8,057 nucleotides of DNA from JAICIG01 sp035532215 (lineage in GTDB: Bacteria > Planctomycetota > Planctomycetia > Pirellulales > JAICIG01), in NCBI GenBank assembly GCA_035532215.1, contig DATKRK010000050.1:1-8057 (forward strand). Reading direction: 5' to 3'. The notes under the pieces are model-generated. The model did no database searches. It was not told where the DNA came from and worked only from the letters and a program-made list of their open reading frames with translations. Positions 4,743 through 8,057 of the stretch are shown here, piece after piece; position 1 is the stretch's first letter; every line of letters begins with the position of its first letter. The position numbers and the translations under genes were made by a program.

Positions 4743-7700
4743 ATGTTCTCCCGCTTCTTCATCGATCGGCCGATCTTTGCCGCCGTACTGTCGATCGTCA
4801 TGGTCATCGCTGGCACGATCGCCGTCGCGGCGCTGCTGCCGACTTCTCTCTATCCCGAAGTAGTTCCGCCCGTGGTCCAAGTTACGGCCAGCTATCCGGG
4901 CGCCAACGCCCAGGTGGTGGCGGACACAGTTGCAACTCAAATCGAGCAGCAGGTCAACGGCGTCGAGCGGATGCTCTACATGTCGTCGCAGTGTACCAAC
5001 GACGGCAACATGACGCTCAACGTCACGTTCGAACTGGGGACCGACATCGATATCGCCCAGGTGCTCGTGCAAAACCGCGTGGCGATCGCCGAGCCGCGGC
5101 TGCCCGAGGCGGTCAAGCAGCAAGGCGTGACGACCAAGAAGAAATCGCCCGCCATCCTGTTGGCCGTCAATCTGTTTTCGCCGGATGGCCGCTACGATCA
5201 GCTCTACCTGAGCAACTACATGACGATCCAGATCAAGGACGCCGTCGCCCGCCTGAAGGGCGTCGGCGACGTCTCGATCTTGGGCGCCCGCGATTACAGC
5301 ATGCGGCTGTGGCTCGATCCGAACTTGCTCTCCACGCGGGGCATGGCCGCCAGCGACGTGGTGCGCGCGATCCGCGAACAGAACGTGCAGGTGGCCGCCG
5401 GCCGCATCGGGGCCCCGCCCGTCCCCAAGGGGCAGGAGTTTCAGTACACGGTCAACACGCTCGGGCGTTTGCAGTCGCCCGAACAGTTCGAGCAGATCAT
5501 CGTCAAAACGAATCTCGACGGCACGGTGGTACGGCTGCGAGACGTCGGCCGCGCCGAACTGGGCGCGCAGAATTACGACGTCGACGCCGATCTCGACGGC
5601 AAGCCTGCCACGACGCTCGTCGTGTTCCAACTTCCCGGCGCCAACAGCATCGACGTCTCGAACCGCGTGCGCGACAAGATGGAAGAACTGAAGGAGCGGT
5701 TTCCCCAGGGGCTCGAATACGGCATCTATTACGACACCACCGATTTCGTCCGCAAAAGCCTGGAGAGCGTCGTCCATACGCTGTTCGAGGCGTTCGTGCT
5801 GGTGTTCATCGTCGTGCTGGTCTTTTTGCAAAGCTGGCGGGCCACGCTGATCCCGCTGCTGGCCGTGCCGGTTTCGCTGATCGGCACGTTCGCCGTCATG
5901 CAATTGCTGGGCTTCTCGCTCAATAACCTCTCGATGTTCGGGCTGGTGCTGGCGATCGGCGTGGTGGTCGACGATGCGATCGTGGTCGTCGAAAACGTCG
6001 AACGCTGGATCGAACATGGCCTCTCGCCGCGAGAGGCTTCTTACAAGTCGATGGAAGAAGTCACCGTGGCGGTCATTGCCGTGGCCTTTGGCTTAAGCGC
6101 GGTCTTCATTCCGGTGGCCTTCATCTCCGGCATCACGGGCCAGTTCTACCGGCAGTTCGCCTTGACGATCGCCGTTTCGACGCTGATCTCGGCTTTCAAC
6201 TCGCTGACGCTCAGCCCGGCGCTGACGGCGATTCTCTTGAAGCCGAAGACGGCCAAGCGAGACCCGCTGACCTGGCTGCTCGACGCCGCGTTGGGCTGGT
6301 TCTTCCGCGGCTTCAATCGGCTCTTCGAGCGGACGACCAACGTCTACGGGCGCCTGGCGACCTGGTGCATTCGCAGCGCCATCGTGTCGTTTGCCGTGTA
6401 TGCGGGTTTGCTGGCGCTGACCTGGCTGGGGCTCGAACGCACGCCCACCGGGTTCATTCCCCAGCAAGACCAAGGCTACTTGTTCATCAACGCGCAGTTG
6501 CCCGACTCGGCGTCGCTGGAGCGCACTTCGGCACTCTGCGCCCGCTTGACGGAAATTGCCTTGAAAACGCCCGGCGTCGACCACACGCTGGGCCTGCGAG
6601 GCTATTCGATGGTCAACGGCATCAACCTGGCCAACGTGGCTTCGGTGATCGTCGTGCTCAAGCCGTTTCACGAGCGGGAAGACGACCCGGCCCAAAGCGC
6701 CGACGCGATCGTGGCCCATTTGCAGCGCCAAACGCACAGCATTCAGGAGGCACTGGTCGGCGTCTTCGGCGCCCCGCCGATTCAAGGACTGGGCACGACC
6801 GGCGGCTTCAAGCTCGAAGTGCAAGACCGCGGCAGTGCGGGGCTCGCCGCGTTGGAAGGCGCCACGACGAATATGATCGACACGGCCCGCGGCCAGCCGG
6901 GCGTGCTGGGCGCGGTGACGAGTTTTCGCTCCAACACGCCGCAGCTTTACGTCGACGTCGACCGCACGAAGGTCAAGAACATGAACGTCGCCTTGAGCGA
7001 CGTCTTCGACACGCTGCAGATTTATCTCGGCTCGGCCTACGTGAACGATATCACCCTCTTGGGCCGCAACTGGCAGGTCTACGCCCAGGCCGACGCCCGC
7101 TTTCGCCGGCGGCCTGACGACATCGCCAGGCTCAAGGTGCGCAATCTCAAGGGCGACATGGTTCCGCTGGGAACCATGCTCTCGATCAAGGAGATCGGCG
7201 GGCCGGCCGTTTACAATCGCTACAACATGTTCCCGGCCGCCGAGATCAACCTGGTGACGACCGCCGAGGTCAGCTCGGGACAAGTCATCGAGATGGTCGA
7301 CCAGATCGCCAAGAAGGATCTGCCGCCGACCATGAGCTACGAGTGGACCGATCTGACCAAACAACAGATTCTCGCCGGCAATACGGCCGTGTGGATCTTC
7401 CCGCTGTGCGTGCTGTTCGTGTTTTTGACGCATGCGGCCGAGTACGAGAGCTGGACCTTGCCGCTGGCGATCATCCTGATCGTGCCCTTGAGCGTGCTGT
7501 TCGCGCTGATCGGCCTGAACCTGCGCGGCATGGACAACAACATCTTCGCCCAGATCGGCTTCGTGGTGCTGATCGGCCTGGCGGCGAAAAACGCCGTATT
7601 GATCGTGGAATTCGCCAAGCAACAGCAAGAGCATCACGGCCTGGCGCGGCGCGACGCGGCCGTCAGCGCGGCGAAGCTGCGATTGCGCCCGATTCTGATG

Positions 7701-7934
7701 ACCTCCTTCGCCTTCATTCTGGGCGTCGTGCCGCTGGTGCTCGCCAAGGGCGCCGGCTTCGAAATGCGACGGCAACTGGGCACGGCCGTGTTCAGCGGCA
7801 TGTTGGGCGTCACGCTCTGCGGCATCTTTCTGACGCCCGTGTTTTACGTCGCTTTGCGAGCGCTTTCCGATCTATTCGGCGGCGGGCGGCAAGCGGCGCC
7901 GCAGCGAGAAACTTCCGGTGGTGATACCATTTGA
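4743..7934 (+). CDS. RND efflux permease, HAE-1 family (MexF/OqxB type)
   Basis: This inner-membrane proton/drug antiporter should work as a trimer with the adaptor upstream. It is 1,063 residues, the usual length for MexF. The start at ATG 4743 begins MFSRFFIDRPIFAAV, the canonical HAE-1 N-terminus; the open frame extends upstream into the adaptor gene but that part is not conserved. The first membrane helix is at about 10-30, a large porter domain follows, helices restart at about 346, the second half begins with a helix at about 546-564, and the last group starts near 878. Proton-relay residues are present: D410 and D411 (VVVDDAIVVVENVER), K949 (GLAAKNAVLIVEFA) and the RLRPILMTS segment. 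Near-identical stretches to MexF include EVVPP and EWTDLTKQQILAGNTA. The last five codons and stop fall in the right terminal repeat, after a normal family C-terminus. No outer-membrane channel gene follows within the window. Confidence 0.97.
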   Translation: MFSRFFIDRPIFAAVLSIVMVIAGTIAVAALLPTSLYPEVVPPVVQVTASYPGANAQVVADTVATQIEQQVNGVERMLYMSSQCTNDGNMTLNVTFELGTDIDIAQVLVQNRVAIAEPRLPEAVKQQGVTTKKKSPAILLAVNLFSPDGRYDQLYLSNYMTIQIKDAVARLKGVGDVSILGARDYSMRLWLDPNLLSTRGMAASDVVRAIREQNVQVAAGRIGAPPVPKGQEFQYTVNTLGRLQSPEQFEQIIVKTNLDGTVVRLRDVGRAELGAQNYDVDADLDGKPATTLVVFQLPGANSIDVSNRVRDKMEELKERFPQGLEYGIYYDTTDFVRKSLESVVHTLFEAFVLVFIVVLVFLQSWRATLIPLLAVPVSLIGTFAVMQLLGFSLNNLSMFGLVLAIGVVVDDAIVVVENVERWIEHGLSPREASYKSMEEVTVAVIAVAFGLSAVFIPVAFISGITGQFYRQFALTIAVSTLISAFNSLTLSPALTAILLKPKTAKRDPLTWLLDAALGWFFRGFNRLFERTTNVYGRLATWCIRSAIVSFAVYAGLLALTWLGLERTPTGFIPQQDQGYLFINAQLPDSASLERTSALCARLTEIALKTPGVDHTLGLRGYSMVNGINLANVASVIVVLKPFHEREDDPAQSADAIVAHLQRQTHSIQEALVGVFGAPPIQGLGTTGGFKLEVQDRGSAGLAALEGATTNMIDTARGQPGVLGAVTSFRSNTPQLYVDVDRTKVKNMNVALSDVFDTLQIYLGSAYVNDITLLGRNWQVYAQADARFRRRPDDIARLKVRNLKGDMVPLGTMLSIKEIGGPAVYNRYNMFPAAEINLVTTAEVSSGQVIEMVDQIAKKDLPPTMSYEWTDLTKQQILAGNTAVWIFPLCVLFVFLTHAAEYESWTLPLAIILIVPLSVLFALIGLNLRGMDNNIFAQIGFVVLIGLAAKNAVLIVEFAKQQQEHHGLARRDAAVSAAKLRLRPILMTSFAFILGVVPLVLAKGAGFEMRRQLGTAVFSGMLGVTLCGIFLTPVFYVALRALSDLFGGGRQAAPQRETSGGDTI

Positions 7935-8057
7935 ACGGGAGTCAAGGATAAACGCTCCGACACTGTAGACAAAATGGTTGGACCAGTCGCCCGCGTCTGG
8001 CGCGGATTACCTTTGAAATCAGGGGGTAATCCTTTTTCTCAGGCAGTGCCGCAACGA
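7917..8057 (-). repeat. Terminal inverted repeat, right copy (141 bp, perfect)
   Basis: This is the reverse complement of 1-141 without a mismatch. Its inner edge lies inside the RND permease gene, so the last five codons (Gly-Gly-Asp-Thr-Ile) and the TGA at 7932-7934 are repeat sequence. An ATG at 7974 opens a frame that runs off the window (begins MVGPVARVWRG), and the opposite strand has a frame entering from the edge and stopping at 7942. Neither matches a family I know. The sequence alone does not show whether the real repeat continues outward. Confidence 0.95.

Noticed and set aside
4728..6017. Minus-strand open frame (429 codons) opposite the first part of the permease
   Set aside because: Same antisense shadow pattern, with His/Asp-rich low-similarity sequence and no motif.
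6093..7775. Long minus-strand open frame (560 codons) opposite the RND permease
   Set aside because: It lies wholly antisense to a conserved permease. Its translation is rich in His, Arg, Gln and Gly with no domain, the usual result of GC-rich codon bias on the opposite strand.
1..8057. The whole window as a natural linear replicon or transposon with 141-bp terminal repeats
   Set aside because: It carries conserved chromosomal genes and no replication, transposition or terminal-protein gene. The repeat length equals a common assembly k-mer, so a contig boundary is the simpler explanation. It is kept as a finding rather than a call.

Overview
The window is a GC-rich bacterial segment of 8,057 bases with five complete, recognisable protein genes. 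No rRNA, tRNA or CRISPR array was seen. The layout, codon use and dispersed intergenic repeats of the GGCACACTCCGTGTGCC and CACGGATG type suggest an uncultured planctomycete (Pirellulales-like). That placement is an inference from style, not from a marker gene.

The left half (250-3304) is a complete elongation factor P beta-lysylation locus. It holds epmA (minus strand, LysRS-like EF-P ligase), efp (minus strand, with the target lysine K34) and epmB (plus strand, radical-SAM lysine 2,3-aminomutase, divergent from efp). EpmB should make (R)-beta-lysine from L-lysine, and EpmA should attach it to K34 of EF-P. Modified EF-P then relieves ribosome stalling at polyproline stretches. The 367-base gap between efp and epmA has no credible gene but is crowded with three separate inverted-repeat structures, including a REPIN-like pair.

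The right half (3443-7934) is a two-gene RND efflux operon on the plus strand: a lipoprotein periplasmic adaptor (MexE/OqxA-like) and a full-length MexF/OqxB-type HAE-1 permease with its proton-relay residues. No outer-membrane channel or regulator is present, so those partners must lie outside the window or elsewhere in the genome.

The ends of the window are exact reverse complements of each other over 141 bases (1-141 and 7917-8057). The right copy supplies the last five codons and the stop of the permease. The 141-base length equals a common maximum assembly k-mer. The cleanest reading is therefore a contig cut at both sides by one inverted, multi-copy sequence such as an insertion element, rather than a natural linear element, though the latter is not excluded. 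Apart from these ends and the intergenic repeats, the genes belong to known families. I see no convincing new system.
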